Assembly: GCF_029633865.1 (NCBI RefSeq)
Contig: NC_079214.1
Location: 26,641,724-26,705,723 of the forward strand
Length of the DNA: 64,000 nucleotides
Direction: 5' to 3'
DNA from: Lampris incognitus
Lineage: Eukaryota; Chordata; Actinopteri; Lampriformes; Lampridae
In this document: positions 12,163 to 22,870 of the stretch, one piece after another
Numbering within the stretch: position 1 is the first letter of the stretch
How the letters are laid out: every line of letters begins with the position of its first letter
Made by a program: the position numbers and the translations under genes
Notes under the pieces: generated by a model
Database searches by the model: none
Seen by the model: the letters and a program-made list of their open reading frames with translations, nothing else
What the model was told of the DNA's origin: nothing

Positions 12163-12720
12163 ATGGGGAGACCAAACAAAAAGCATAACCAACAGGCAAA
12201 GGACGATAATGACGACGTTAACCGTGACGACGAAGCACAAACTAGCCAAACAAGCGCTGTGGAAGCTAGCAACTCGCCGCTAACCTTAATGGCCATGGAG
12301 AAGCAGCTGAAGGCCGTGGAAGAACGTATCGTAACGTGCACGGGTAAATAGACTCGCTGGCCCTTGGCTACCGGGTCGGACCCTTTAGTCGAGTGGTTAA
12401 CGTAGTCGCCCGTGGTGCCAATTGTACAAATGGAAACGACGCTCAATGACATGCAAACAAGACTTGTTTTTCTAGAATCCTCCTGTGTAGCCCCGAACAA
12501 AGAAAATGAAGCACTCAAATTCAAGTTGGACGGTTTGGAAAACAGATCGAGGTGCAATAACATTCGTATAACGGGCATACCGGAAAGAAACTGAAGACTT
12601 ACAAGCTGCCTCTTTTTTTGAAGCATGTCGTAAAGAAATTTCTGATGCTGGCGCTTTCCCCCACCCCTTTAGATGTGGACCGGGCTCACAGAGTACCCAC
12701 TCGCGGTGGTACTTTTATTC
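12163..12720 (+). pseudogene. L1-like ORF1 remnant (coiled-coil/RRM-type RNA-binding protein)
   Basis: The reading starts MGRPNKKHNQQAKDDNDD and continues to MAMEKQLKAVEERIV. A 77-bp foreign piece at 12344-12420 follows. The frame resumes with METTLNDMQTRLVFLESS, KENEALKFKLDGLENRSR and NNIRITGIPE, the typical coiled-coil to RRM junction of L1 ORF1p. A frameshift near 12590 precedes DLQAASFFEACRKEI. The rest of the RRM and the C-terminal domain are degraded. Confidence 0.75.
12344..12420 (+). mobile_element. Internal fragment of the TRIM LTR seen at 45004-45427
   Basis: The stretch aatagactcgct, then ggaccctttagtcgagtgg and ttaacgtagtcgcccgtggtgc aligns with the middle of both TRIM LTRs. Neither LTR end is present. 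It interrupts the L1 ORF1 relic. It preserves the tRNA-like A-box region (tagtcgagtggttaacg). Confidence 0.7.
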
Positions 12721-13129
12721 TGCTATTATCGCACTGTATTCAGTCGTTAATGCAAAAGTAGATCGATTTGTCCCTTCCTTTTGGCTCACATTAGTACATT
12801 TTATAAAACAGAGTTCAAGTGTAAGTTAGGTGCCTTACAATGGCTGTTAGGAGTATTACGAGGCCGGTAACACCTGCCTCCTTACCATCCCTCAACCTGC
12901 GTTCTCAACCTGCGTTTTCTTTTTCTTTCTTTCCCCCTTTTATCTCTGCTGCTCCCATATTTCCTTCGTCTTCAATGATAAAGTACCAAGCCCTTGGCGG
13001 GGTTTGCATGTCGCTCATTTGTACTATTCAAACCAGGTTAATATCACATGACAGTTACGATGTTCTGTTATCTAATAAATCAAGCTGAAAAGTAAATCTT
13101 GTCTCTGTGTATTTAATCACGTCATGTCT

Positions 13130-14461
13130 GCTCCATGGCTGTCACACGTTCTGACCCTAGAACGGCTGGTGAAGCACTGACTTTTTCAGAGTCAGATTTA
13201 CAAATATATGAACCTAATATAGTAGCTTCAATTCACCATTCATTTGGCAGCCAGAAAACACAGTGGCTGTCTCCAAATGTCTAGCTAACCTTTCATCTTT
13301 CTCGGCAAAAGCATGTAATAGTTCTACATAGTTGCCATGATTAGAAGAGCTTGTACTCTCATCGTTACCACGAAATGCCAATTCCTGTTTGGCTAGGAAG
13401 CAGGTTGCATTAATGAGGTCTTTTAAAATCTCTCGGTTTTCCTTTACCTTAGCACTGTGGTCGGAAATATTTAGTCTCCGTTGTTCATCCAAAGCCAAAT
13501 CTATTCTTGAAGATCCAAAAGTTTCCAAAGCAATTTGGCTTTGAATATGAGTAGTTGATCTTTCATGTTTGCTGAGGCTTCTTGGTAGATTTTTCAAGTC
13601 ACAAAATCCTGTGGTAGTCCAGACATTATCGCATGTTGAGAACAAAAGACAGGGAAAGCAGAAAAGGCGGTTTCTTGTAGCACAGCCACACAGCCAGTCT
13701 TTTCAGGTGTACCACTACTCCGTTTGAAAAGAGCGAGTTATCTTCTGTCCCGTTGTTTGAAGCAAACCTTTGAGCTCCGGCATTGGTCTTCCATCATCTA
13801 TCACTTCGCTTTTTGATTGAAAGTCCAGTTTTGAGAAACTTTTGAGCTTAGATAGAGAATCTACCATTTTTGCAGTCAGAATTTTTTTTCAAAATAAACT
13901 AACTGCTGTAATGAACTTGACTCTGCGTTAAAGAAGAGCAACAGCAGAAGAAGAAAGCATCCTGTAAACCCGTAGGCTCACGCATACGCCCCCTTCAGTG
14001 AGGCAGAGGTACTGGCTGCCTCATCTCATGCTTTTTCAGTGCGGTTTTATGTAAGATCAGCAAGACTAAATATGTTATACACATACATGAAATACATTAA
14101 TTATTTTAAGGAAAGTGAGGACATATAATAAAAGTGTCTACAAACATTACATTGGTGACAAACAGTGAGAAAGCAAAAGGCATGCGCTCAACCCAGTTTG
14201 TGAGGGATTGCGCAATCCGAGGTGAGGCTCCACTCCTCGCTGCCTCAACTCGCGTATTTCCCCTCTAATTGAACAGGAAATATGCAAATTCAGCGATTTT
14301 GATAATAAAAATGATTTAAAGTATTGGAATTATATAAATTACATTTATAGCACAGATCAGTAGACAAATATTAATATTCATTTTATTTTATCATCATTTT
14401 TTCTTTTCATGATGAAAGGTGAGGTTCTGCCTCACCTGCCTCCCCTGACCGCACGTCCCCT
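13130..14461 (-). mobile_element. hAT Tip100-like element remnant
   Basis: On the minus strand the right end reads CAGGGGACGTGCGG then TCAGGGGAGGCAGG, a terminal sequence style of fish Tip100-like hAT elements. It is followed by AT-rich leader DNA and a degraded transposase start at 13867. The left terminal repeat was not found, so the element is 3'-truncated. The left boundary is approximate. The flanking DNA is the L1-like LINE. Confidence 0.6.
13214..13867 (-). pseudogene. Tip100/ZMYM1-like hAT transposase, N-terminal part
   Basis: The relic begins MVDSLSKLKSFSKLDFQSKS. After in-frame stops near 13720 it continues with CLLFSTCDNVWTTTGFCDLK, the TTF-type zinc finger found in ZMYM1-like hAT transposases. 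Next come HERSTTHI, NREILKDLINATCFLAKQ and LAFRGNDESTSSSNHGNYVE. The catalytic DDE part and the dimerisation domain are absent. Confidence 0.7.
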
Positions 14462-14469
14462 GGAATTAG

Positions 14470-16801
14470 TGATACAAATGGGTGATGTGTTATGGTCTCT
14501 ATGCAACTGTTCACCAGTCTTGTTATTTTGGTCAATGTTTATTCCCCAAACTGTGATGATCATAATTTTTTCAACAAGCAATTCTCTATTATACCCGGGC
14601 ATAATGATTATAATTTGGTAGTGGGAGACGACTTTAACTGTGTTCTCAACTCCATTTTGGATAGATCATCAAACAGAACTCGGCCTCTCTCTAAGTCTGC
14701 ACTCAGAAGTGTCTTTTAAGACATTTGGAGATTTAAGTTCCCTGACCAAAACGTTTTTTCTTTCTTCTCTAAGGTCCACCATACATATACTCGCATCGAC
14801 TACTTTCTTCTTGAAAATAGACTACTGGGGAATGTAAACTCCAGCTCATATCACAGTGTTATAATTTCAGATCAGGGTGCCATTTCATTTCGTTTAGCTT
14901 TATAACACTGCCTCAGGCCCTGTCGTTGCTGGAGACTCAACTCTCTCCTATTAGCTGATGAACAAGCCATACACTTTGTCTCTTCTCAATTTAATTTTCT
15001 TGCAACTAATGTTTCCTCAGGAACGCCCTATGGGAGGTGCTCAAAGCCTATCTTCGTGGGTAGATAATTGAATACTCTTCTTGGGTAAATAAATCAAGAG
15101 CTTCTAGACTTGATATCTCTAGATCCAATGCTGACATTGATATATATATATTACTCCTCCTCCCCTACTCCAACCCTTTCCAAAGAAATACTGCGTCTGT
15201 AGACAGATTATGATTTACTTTCTACTCACAAAAGCTCGTTACAACACTGATGAATTGGGTCACAAGGCCGGCAAGCTACTAGCCCAGCAAGCATGTCAAG
15301 CTGCTTCTTCTTGCTTAATCACTAAGATTTGCAGTCAATCGGGGGAAATGGTAACGGACCAGATAGAAATTAACAAAATTTTTAAGGAATATTACAGTAA
15401 GTTATATGGTTCTGAATGTGATGGAAATCGTCCACAACTTGACTCCTTCCTGAAGAACCTAAACTTACCCTTAGTCTCGGTCCTATAAAACTGGTCACTG
15501 AGTGGTGAGTTTCTGAGACAGAAATTCTAGAAGCTATTAAATCCTTACAAGATAATAAGACACCTGGACCAGATGGCTTCACCTCTGAATTTTACAAAAA
15601 ATGTGCTCCCAACTTGCCCCCCCCCCCCGCTTCAAGTCATGTTAAATGACTCTCTGTCAGTGGGATGCATTCCGCAAACCCTACGACAAGCGTTGATAAC
15701 ACTTCTGCCCAAAAAGGATAAAGACCCACTTCAGTGAGCCTCATACTGTCCGATTTCCTTATTAAATGTAGATTATAAGATACTAGCTAAAATTCTAGCA
15801 GCTAGATTAGAGAAGATTTTGCCTCAGAGCGTATCTCCAGACCAAATGGGTTTCATTCTAAATAAGCATTCCAGCTCAAAATTACTAAATATTATGTATT
15901 CCCCTCCGAGCTGCTCCCCTAAAATGGTTGTATCGCTTAATGCTGAAAAAGTGATCGATCGGGTTGAATAGCAATATTTGTTTTCAATCCTAAATAAATT
16001 TGGATTTGACGATGCCTTCATCTCTTGGATTAGACTACTTTACTCCCTTCCTTTGGCCAGTGTGATCATCAATGAACAACAATCTAGATATTTCTCACTC
16101 AGCAGGGGTACTCATTAGGGCTCACCCTTGTTGCCCATTCTTTTCGCTATTGCCATTGAGCCCTTAGCCTTTGCTCTTAGACAATCCAGAGAATTTTGGG
16201 GAGTGGAAACTGCGGGCCAAACTTAAAAACTGTCTTTGTACGCAGATGATCGTCTGTTGTATATTTTGAACCCCTTAACGTCCATTCCTCCCATTGATAT
16301 TTTGACTAAGTTTGGAAAAGTTTAAGGATACAAAGTCAATTTTCAGAAAAGTGAAATGTTCCCCCTTAATCAGGCAGCTACCCTAATTTCTATCTCACAT
16401 TTCCCATTCAAGATAGTCAAAAATGGCTTTAACTATCTTGGGGTTGAAATCAAATGCACTTTCTCCGCTCTTTTCACCAAGAATTTTGGTATTTTATTTG
16501 AAAAATGTAAACAAATTGTGGCTGGATGGATGAAGCTCTCCCTGTCCATAGTTGGATGAGTCAATCTTATTAAAATGATTATATTACCAAAATTTACTTA
16601 CCTATTTGAAAAGACCCCCTTTCTGATCAAGAAGTCTTTTTTTAATTCATCAGACAAGCGTATAACTTCATTTATCTGGAGCGGTAAACCACATAGAATT
16701 AAAAGAAGCGTGCTGCAGAGACCTAAAAAGCTTGTTGACCTTGCTCTACCTAATTTCATTTATTATTATTGGGCTTGTAACATCAAGAAAATATTATCCT
16801 G
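14470..16801 (+). pseudogene. L1-like ORF2 remnant: endonuclease and reverse transcriptase
   Basis: Endonuclease text includes LVNVYSPNCDDHNFF and GDDFNCVLN (14500-14720), then HHTYTRIDYFLLENRLL near 14778. Reverse transcriptase motifs follow: SLQDNKTPGPDGFTSEFYKK (15541-15600), ASYCPISLLNVDYKILAKIL, GSPLLPILFAIAIEPLA and the catalytic LYADD near 16240. NGFNYLGVEIKC (16420) closes the domain. Several in-frame stops and shifts interrupt it. At 16785-16801 the frame meets a 17-bp duplicated site and a short insertion. Confidence 0.8.
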
Positions 16802-16960
16802 CTGAAATCCCTGTGTGATGACCTGTACCTGTATATAGTTGTTTGGTGTTGGATGATAACAACACCTCTTGTTCTATACTTTGTTTGTATTTTAAATTCT
16901 GTTAATAATAAAAAATGTAAAAGAGTGGTCACACCAATGAAGACAAAGATGGTAAAAAAA
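16802..16960 (+). mobile_element. 159-bp retrocopy with perfect 17-bp target-site duplication
   Basis: The perfect repeat AAGAAAATATTATCCTG flanks it (16785-16801 and 16961-16977). The insert ends in an A-rich run, and the inside carries ttaataataaaaaatg. Long target duplications and an A-rich end are marks of target-primed reverse transcription. The source is not identified; a 5'-truncated LINE 3' end or a processed RNA are both possible. It splits the L1 ORF2 relic. Confidence 0.8.
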
Positions 16961-16977
16961 AAGAAAATATTATCCTG

Positions 16978-17254
16978 GATTGTGGAATGTGTGACAACCC
17001 ATTTCATTACGCTCCTCAATTTGTGCCTCCTCACAGCCAAATTTCTTCCAGCCCAATAGTGTGCCATTCAGTTAGAATTTGGTCACAATTTAGGAGACAT
17101 GTTAAGTTGCATACGACATCAGTACTTTCCCCTATCCAAAATAATTACAACTTCCCACCTTGTCACTCTGATTCTACCTTTGGGGTTTGGTTCTCAAGGG
17201 GAATCAAGTCACTTTCTAATTTATACGTTGATGGAAAATTCGGTCATTTACACA

Positions 17255-17314
<60 letters not shown>

Positions 17315-17557
17315 CAGTAGTAACTTTCCCAAATGTAAGAGCTGCCAAAATCTCACTATTTCAGATATCTCCAAACTCGACACTTTGCCCAGAAAAAAAA
17401 CATTCTTCTCCAAATTTGCCAACAAACAATACAATTGATCACATTCTTCCTTTATCCTTACTCTGCAAAGGCTTAATATCAAATCTTTCTGACAGAATAA
17501 TCAATATCTCCCCTCATTCAGCGCAAGTTGTTAGGAGACTTTTGGAAGAGGACCTTG
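16978..17557 (+). pseudogene. L1-like ORF2 remnant, region after the reverse transcriptase
   Basis: The frame carries ECDNPFHYAPQF, FPPCHSDSTFGVWFSRGIKS and LSNLYVDGKFGHLHK. A TAG microsatellite then expands inside the reading. ISLFQISPNSTLCPEK and LLCKGLISNLSDRIINISPH follow, up to RRLLEEDL at 17557, where the solo LTR interrupts. The sequence resumes at 22871 with GGEMTDDD, so the original joined reading crosses the insertion site without loss. Confidence 0.75.
17257..17322. repeat. (TAG)n trinucleotide microsatellite
   Basis: About 22 TAG units with one CAG interruption, expanded inside the dead L1 ORF2. Confidence 0.97.
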
Positions 17558-18094
17558 TGTCATGGGTGTGTGATCTTTGTCATCGGGGCTCGCCCGTCCC
17601 CATCCCCGATTGGTGTTTCAGTTCACCTGCGCCCGTGTGCCTGAGTGACCCTGATTGCCCGGCTTCACTCACCTATTCCCTTCTCCGATTGGCTGTGCGG
17701 TTCCTGCGCACCTGCGCAATCTCCCTCCTCTTTCTCCAATTGGCTGTCCGGTTCCTGCCATGTCCTGCACACCTGCGCCCAATCCCCTCCCCCTTTCTCC
17801 GACTGGCTGTACGGGTCCTGCGCCCGATCTCCCTGACTGCCCCCCAACATATATGCCCCTTGGTTGCTCGGGCTCCTTGTCGGTTCGTCTCACACACTCC
17901 CAGACACTCCAAGAGACACTCCCAGGGACACTCCCAGCGAAACTTTCAGGGACTCTTGGTCGCCAGGTCACCACGCCGTTTTGTGAGCTTTCCCGCTGTC
18001 TGTACCTGCCTTCTGTTCCTGCTGTTTGTGTTTGTTCAAGCCCAGCCTGTCCTTGCTGTCTGCATTTGGGTTCTCTCCTGCTCTCGCCATGACA
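17558..18094 (+). mobile_element. Solo LTR, 537 bp, target-site duplication CCTTG
   Basis: The ends TGTCATGG and CCATGACA form a perfect 8-bp inverted repeat with TG..CA termini. The left flank is CCTTG (17553-17557). The right CCTTG is split by the gypsy element and spans 18095/22870-22874. No internal retroelement sequence remains, so the two LTRs have recombined. The body holds tandem-like tracts such as tccgattggctgtgcggttcctgc and a TATA-like atatat near 17849. Orientation is a guess. Confidence 0.85.
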
Positions 18095-18095
18095 C

Positions 18096-18255
18096 TGTTT
18101 CGGTAGGCTATCTTATAAAGAATGACACACACACGAGTTGCTCAGTGCAGCCAAGTATAATCGAAGTGTTGTAACATGTTCCTGAGCGCGGGTCACGCGT
18201 GTCTAAGGTAAACTAGTGGATAGCCGATGGCATCGATCTATCTAGACCCGTAACA
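18096..18255 (-). repeat. gypsy-1 3' LTR
   Basis: 160 bp, minus-strand ends TGTTACGG and CCGAAACA. Two mismatches to the 5' LTR at 22706-22865. Confidence 0.95.
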
Positions 18256-18455
18256 TCCTCCTTTTCCAAGTATAAACACATACACATGAAGTTAGTGCAA
18301 AATAAAATTACTTTCATATACGAACAACCAATAACAGTGCAACAGCAGTAAATCTCTTCATATCCCATACCAGTGTAATAACCACAGTAGCGTATGATAA
18401 CATTTCTCCTCTTTTCCCCCTCTCTCCCACATAGCAACCATCAACATTATTCAGA

Positions 18456-21400
18456 TTACATAGTGAGTTTCAGTGGAGGTTTAGACAGCCGTCCAACCCT
18501 TGTGTAAGTGTGTCCATCCGAACGCGGAGCGCCAACAGGAGTAGATGGCGCCTTGGGCATGGACCTGATGGGGCTCGGCTCGAACACAGCCTGAGGGGTC
18601 TCAATGACAGTTTCTGTAGCTGGATCCCCGTCCGGTGTGTGTGCCGCAGCGGGTTCAACAGGATCGTGCGCGGCTCGTGCAGCTGGCTCAGCCACTCTGA
18701 GATCGATCCTGTTACGACGGTACAGGGAGCCATCAATGTCCACAAGATAAGACCTCGGCGCAACCCTGCGGAGACAAGTTCCGACTCTCCAGCGGCCAGT
18801 GTTATCACCTGGCAGGGGCTTCATCCGTACGACTTCCCCAATTTCAAGTACCGGCAATTCACGGGCAGATCTGTCATAGAAGGATTTGGCGAGTTGCTTC
18901 CTGTGGCGCAGCTTTTCAGTGACGCCCACGACAACAGCTGGTTCCAGGAGCTTGCTTGCCGCCGGGATGGACGTCTTCAACCGGCGGGACATGAGGCGTT
19001 GTGTTGGGCTGCTGCCCATGTTTTCCGTAGGTGTATTCCTCCTGTGAAGCACGGCTTTCCAGGGGTCTTCACCATCATGCGCGGCCTTACGCAGAAGATT
19101 TTTTACAATCTTCACGGCCGACTCGGCCTTGCCATTCGCTTTCGGGTGTCTGGGAGATGAGGTCACGTGCTCAAATTCCCACTCAGAAGCGAACCGTGTG
19201 AACTGAGCTGTGAACTGAGGGCCGTTGCCTGTAATAACCTTCTCTGGCTGACCATGTCGGGCGAACTGTGCCTTACATCGCTTGATGACTGTCTCTGCAG
19301 ACATGTCGGGTAGAAGCTCAATCTCCCAAATATCGGAATAGTGGTCGACTATTAGGAGATAGTCTTTCTGTCTGAAGCTGAATAGGTCCATGCTCAAGAC
19401 CTGCCATGGCCTGGTTGGTACTTCGTGAGAGAGCATGGTCTCCTTTTGCTGATTGTGGGCGTACACATTGCAGGTCGAGCAGCTGCTTACAAAGTCCTTT
19501 ATCTCTGACTGCATGTTGGGCCAGTACAATGTCTCTTGAGCGTGTCGGTAGCATGCATCTGCCCCTATGTGACTTGAATGTATGCGCGTCAACATTTCTG
19601 GGCGGAGTGACTTTGGGATGATGACTTTTTGCCCCCGGAACAGAACTCCGTTCTGCACACTGATTTCATCCCTGAAGGGCCAGTACTCCCTAGTGATGAG
19701 GGGCGCTTCCTCCTTTACATCTGGCCAGCCCACGAGAACAGTGTTCTTCAGTGCCTGTAAGCATTCATCTCTGTCGGTGCGTCGTCTGATCTGTTCCAGC
19801 CGCTGGTTAGTCACATTCAGGTACTCTGCCTGGTTCACGTGCTGTATGTCTTCCTGCTCTTGTTGCAGAGAGCAGATAGCGTGTCGCTGATATGCAGTCC
19901 CTCTGCCGGAGCATCCAGCCGTAGCTCTGCTGAGCGTGTCGCTTATGAACATCTCTGGGCCTGGTTTGTAGATTACCCTCAGGTCGTAGTTCTGCAGAGT
20001 CATGAGCATGCTCTGGAGTCTCTTGGGCGCATTGAGAAGTGGCTTGCTGAAAATAGAGATCAGAGGCTTATGGTCCGTCTCTGCTGTGATTGGGTCGCGG
20101 CCATATAGGTAATGGTGAAACCTCTGGCAGGCGAAGACGATACTGAGACACTCCTTCTCAATTTGTGCATAGTTTTTTTCGGTGGGGGTAAGAGCCCTCG
20201 AGGCAAATCCGATGGGCTGACCTTCCTGCATGAGACAACATCTGAGAACGCTCTGGCTGGCGTCGCTCTGGATTGCGATTGGCTTAGTTACATCATAGTA
20301 GCGCAGGACGGGCATGGCTGTCGCCAGCGCCTTAAGCTCATGAACCGCCGCCTCGTGCTTAGGCAGCCAGTGCCAGGGTGTGTCCTTGTCCAACAGGCAT
20401 CGCAACGGCTCGCAGACAGTAGATAGATGAGGCATGAACTTGGCTAAATAGTTAGCGAAGCCAATGAGACGCTGCACGCCCTTGGCATCTGTTGGGTTCG
20501 GCATGTCAATAATGGCTCTCACCTTCTCTGGATCGGGCTTCAGTCCAGCAGATGAGAGAATGTGGCCATGAAACTGCACCTCAGCCACCTTGAACTGCAA
20601 CTTCTTCAGGCCGAGGCGAAGCTTGACCTCGCGGCAGCGTTCCATCAACGCCGCAAGCTTGACGTCATGGTCGTCCCCAGCCTCCTTGTCTGTGTCCCCG
20701 CAGCCGACGACCAGGATATCGTCTGCAATGGGCTCAACGCCCTTCAGACCGGCGAGGAGCTCGTGCTGCTTGCGCTGATATACCTCGGGCGCCACCGATA
20801 CTCCAAATGGTAACTTGAGCCACCGCTTCCTCCCCCAGGGGGTCCAGAACGTGGTCATGAGGCTACTCCCATAGTCCAGTTTGCATTGCAGGAATGCATC
20901 CCGAGCGTCCACTAACGTGAAGACTGGCCTTGGGCAATTTATACAAAATGTCCTCCAAGGTAGGCATGATGTAGTGAGAGCGCTTTAGGGCTTTGTTCAA
21001 TGGTTTAGGGTCAATGCATATTCTCAGCTTCTCCGGTTTTTTAACAATCACCATGTTGCTGATCCAATCTGTAGGATCTGTGACAGGCGCGAGGTGGCCG
21101 TCAGCCTCGTACTTGTCCAGCTGGGCTTTGACTGCTGCTTTCATTGCGATTGGGACATTGCGAGGGGCACTCTGTACTGCAGCAACACTAGGATCAAGGT
21201 CAAAATGGACCTCCCCAGGCACGGATTCCACAGGGGAGTTGAACACGTCACTGTATCTGTTGATAAGCTGTTCTTTAGTTAGGGCTCCTGGTTGTGTGTG
21301 TTCCATTTTGAGCACATCCTCTGGAATTGTGAAATGCATGAGCCCTAAGCGTTCACAGGTGGAGCCTGACAGAAGAGGATGTTGGCTGGTCCTCACTATT

Positions 21401-21726
21401 TCGAATGAGAGCTTGTGTGTTTGGCCTCTCACAGTACAGTCAGTCTCAAAGGTGCCCATAGAGCTCAGTGTTTTCCCCGAATACAGCTTCAGTCTGGTGT
21501 CACTCGGGCGGAGAGGTGTGTTTGGGGCCAGCCTTTTCTTGTCTTGAAAGCCCATTACATTGCAGGTGGCTCCAGAGTCCAGCTGACATTGTTGTGGCTT
21601 GTCGTGGAGTTTCAGAGTCACAAACCACTTCTTTCCTTTGGTGTGCACTGCGCCGATTGACTCAAACATGTACAGATCATCTGCATCATTATTATGCTCT
21701 GGGGGGTTCTTCTGTGTATTCCACAC
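18456..21726 (-). pseudogene. gypsy-1 pol: protease, reverse transcriptase, RNase H, integrase, with a frameshift
   Basis: The upstream part (21726-20863) holds the protease motif LDSGATCNVM and the reverse transcriptase start (KPLNKALKRSHYIMPTLEDI). A one-base shift near 20925-20935 moves the frame before the VDARDAF motif. The second part (20912-18456) gives 818 residues: reverse transcriptase PIADDILVVG (residues 61-70), RNase H IQSDAS (215-219), integrase zinc finger H448, H457, C478 and C481, and the core with D509 and E597. The second core aspartate reads TGNGPQF, that is Gly at 562 where the family has Asp. Pol lies in the +1 frame relative to gag and overlaps its end by 35 nt; the first codon listed is GTG, so pol is probably made by frameshifting. 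Confidence 0.9.
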
Positions 21727-22660
21727 AGTTTACCTTGCCCTCAGCATGCCCCTTTTTGCTCTTTAAGCACACTTTAGAAAAGTGATTAAGTGTCCCACAT
21801 GACCTACATTGTTTCCCGAAGGCCGGGCAATGCTCTCTGCCCCTTGAATGCGAGCTGCCACAATATTTGCAATTGCCTGCGTCTCCTGCTGTTCTGGGTG
21901 GATTGCTCTGTTTCCATTGGTTTTGTCTGGGTTGCCTAGCAACGGCATGCACTGCCTCCGGCTGCGGTGTTGTTGCAAACTCCATTGCTCTCATACGGAT
22001 GTCAGTTTGCTCTGCTGCGCGACACATGTCAATAGCTGTGACCATGTTCAAATCCTTCTCTCTCAACAGCCTGCACCTAACGGCCTCGCTTGCAACTCCC
22101 AGGACTATCTTATCACGGATCATTTCATCTTTCAACTGTCCATACTCACAGGTTGCTGCCCTCTCTCTCAGTCTCGTCACAAAGGTATCAAACGATTCTC
22201 CTTCCTCCTGCTTGCAACTCCCGAAAATGTACCTCTCGTATATTGTGTTTTTTGCTGGCTTGAAGTATTTCCCCAACTCTCTCAGTATGGCATCAGGATC
22301 CCCTTGATCATCTTCTGAGAGGTTCAGATTGTGGCGGTAAATATGCCTGCATTCACTTCCCATCACACTCCTTAGAGTAGCCGCTTGTATTTTCTTGTCC
22401 TTGCCAAGTATGCCCGTGACGAGGACGTAGTCTTCATATTCGGCCCGAAAAATGTCCCAATTGACACTCCAATCGCCTGTGAAGCTCATCGGGGACGGTG
22501 GTGGAATATTCACGTTAGCTGCCATTGTATGTGATGCTATCGGCGCCGGTAATGCTAGCGTTAGCTCCTCTGTGACAACGTCTTCAGCAGAAGTACTTTG
22601 CTCTGAATCGGAATCCTCCGACATGTCATCCGACCTACTCAGGCCTACAAACTTAAACAT
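21692..22660 (-). CDS. gypsy-1 Gag polyprotein
   Basis: 322 residues, starting MFKFVGLSRSDDMSEDSDSE, 45 bp after the 5' LTR. The middle part (YEDYVLVTGIL, YFKPAKNTIYERYIFGSCKQ and SFDTFVTRLR) is a retrotransposon capsid-type region. The C-terminus has two zinc-knuckle-like motifs (CKYCGSSHSRGREHC and CRSCGTLNHFSKVC). The frame is intact. The +strand ORFs across this stretch are shadows. Confidence 0.88.
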   Translation of the reverse strand: MFKFVGLSRSDDMSEDSDSEQSTSAEDVVTEELTLALPAPIASHTMAANVNIPPPSPMSFTGDWSVNWDIFRAEYEDYVLVTGILGKDKKIQAATLRSVMGSECRHIYRHNLNLSEDDQGDPDAILRELGKYFKPAKNTIYERYIFGSCKQEEGESFDTFVTRLRERAATCEYGQLKDEMIRDKIVLGVASEAVRCRLLREKDLNMVTAIDMCRAAEQTDIRMRAMEFATTPQPEAVHAVARQPRQNQWKQSNPPRTAGDAGNCKYCGSSHSRGREHCPAFGKQCRSCGTLNHFSKVCLKSKKGHAEGKVNCVEYTEEPPRA

Positions 22661-22705
22661 GCGAGCTAGTAAAGTAAGAAATAAGTTCTCCGACTTCTGG
22701 CACCA

Positions 22706-22865
22706 TGTTTCGGTAGGCTATCTTATAAAGAATGACACACACACGAGTTGCACAGTACAGCCAAGTATAATCGAAGTGTTGTAACATGTTCCTGAGCGCG
22801 GGTCACGCGTGTCTAAGGTAAACTAGTGGATAGCCGATGGCATCGATCTATCTAGACCCGTAACA
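22706..22865 (-). repeat. gypsy-1 5' LTR
   Basis: 160 bp, next to the primer-binding site at 22705 and below. It is the upstream LTR for the minus-strand gag and pol. Confidence 0.95.
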
Positions 22866-22870
22866 GACAC

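Larger units (their letters stand above)
18096..22865 (-). mobile_element. Ty3/gypsy LTR retrotransposon (gypsy-1), target-site duplication GACAC
   Basis: Two 160-bp LTRs differ at only two sites (18142/22752 and 18147/22757). The perfect 5-bp repeat GACAC flanks the element (18091-18095 and 22866-22870). On the minus strand the primer-binding site TGGTGCCAGAAGTCGG follows the 5' LTR directly (ending at 22705). The polypurine tract GGAAAAGGAGGA precedes the 3' LTR (18256 onward). Gag, protease, reverse transcriptase, RNase H and integrase follow in gypsy order, and no env-like ORF is seen. It sits in the last base of the solo LTR. Pol carries a frameshift and a changed integrase residue. Confidence 0.95.

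Noticed and set aside
16987-18174. 395-codon plus-strand ORF
   Set aside because: A chance frame that joins an L1 relic, a TAG repeat and a solo LTR.
18510-22318. Many plus-strand ORFs
   Set aside because: Shadows antisense to the gypsy-1 gag and pol; the same applies to plus-strand ORFs at 32059-35860 against gypsy-2.
18096-22865. Endogenous retrovirus
   Set aside because: No env-like ORF; domain order and LTRs are those of a Ty3/gypsy retrotransposon. The same holds for gypsy-2.
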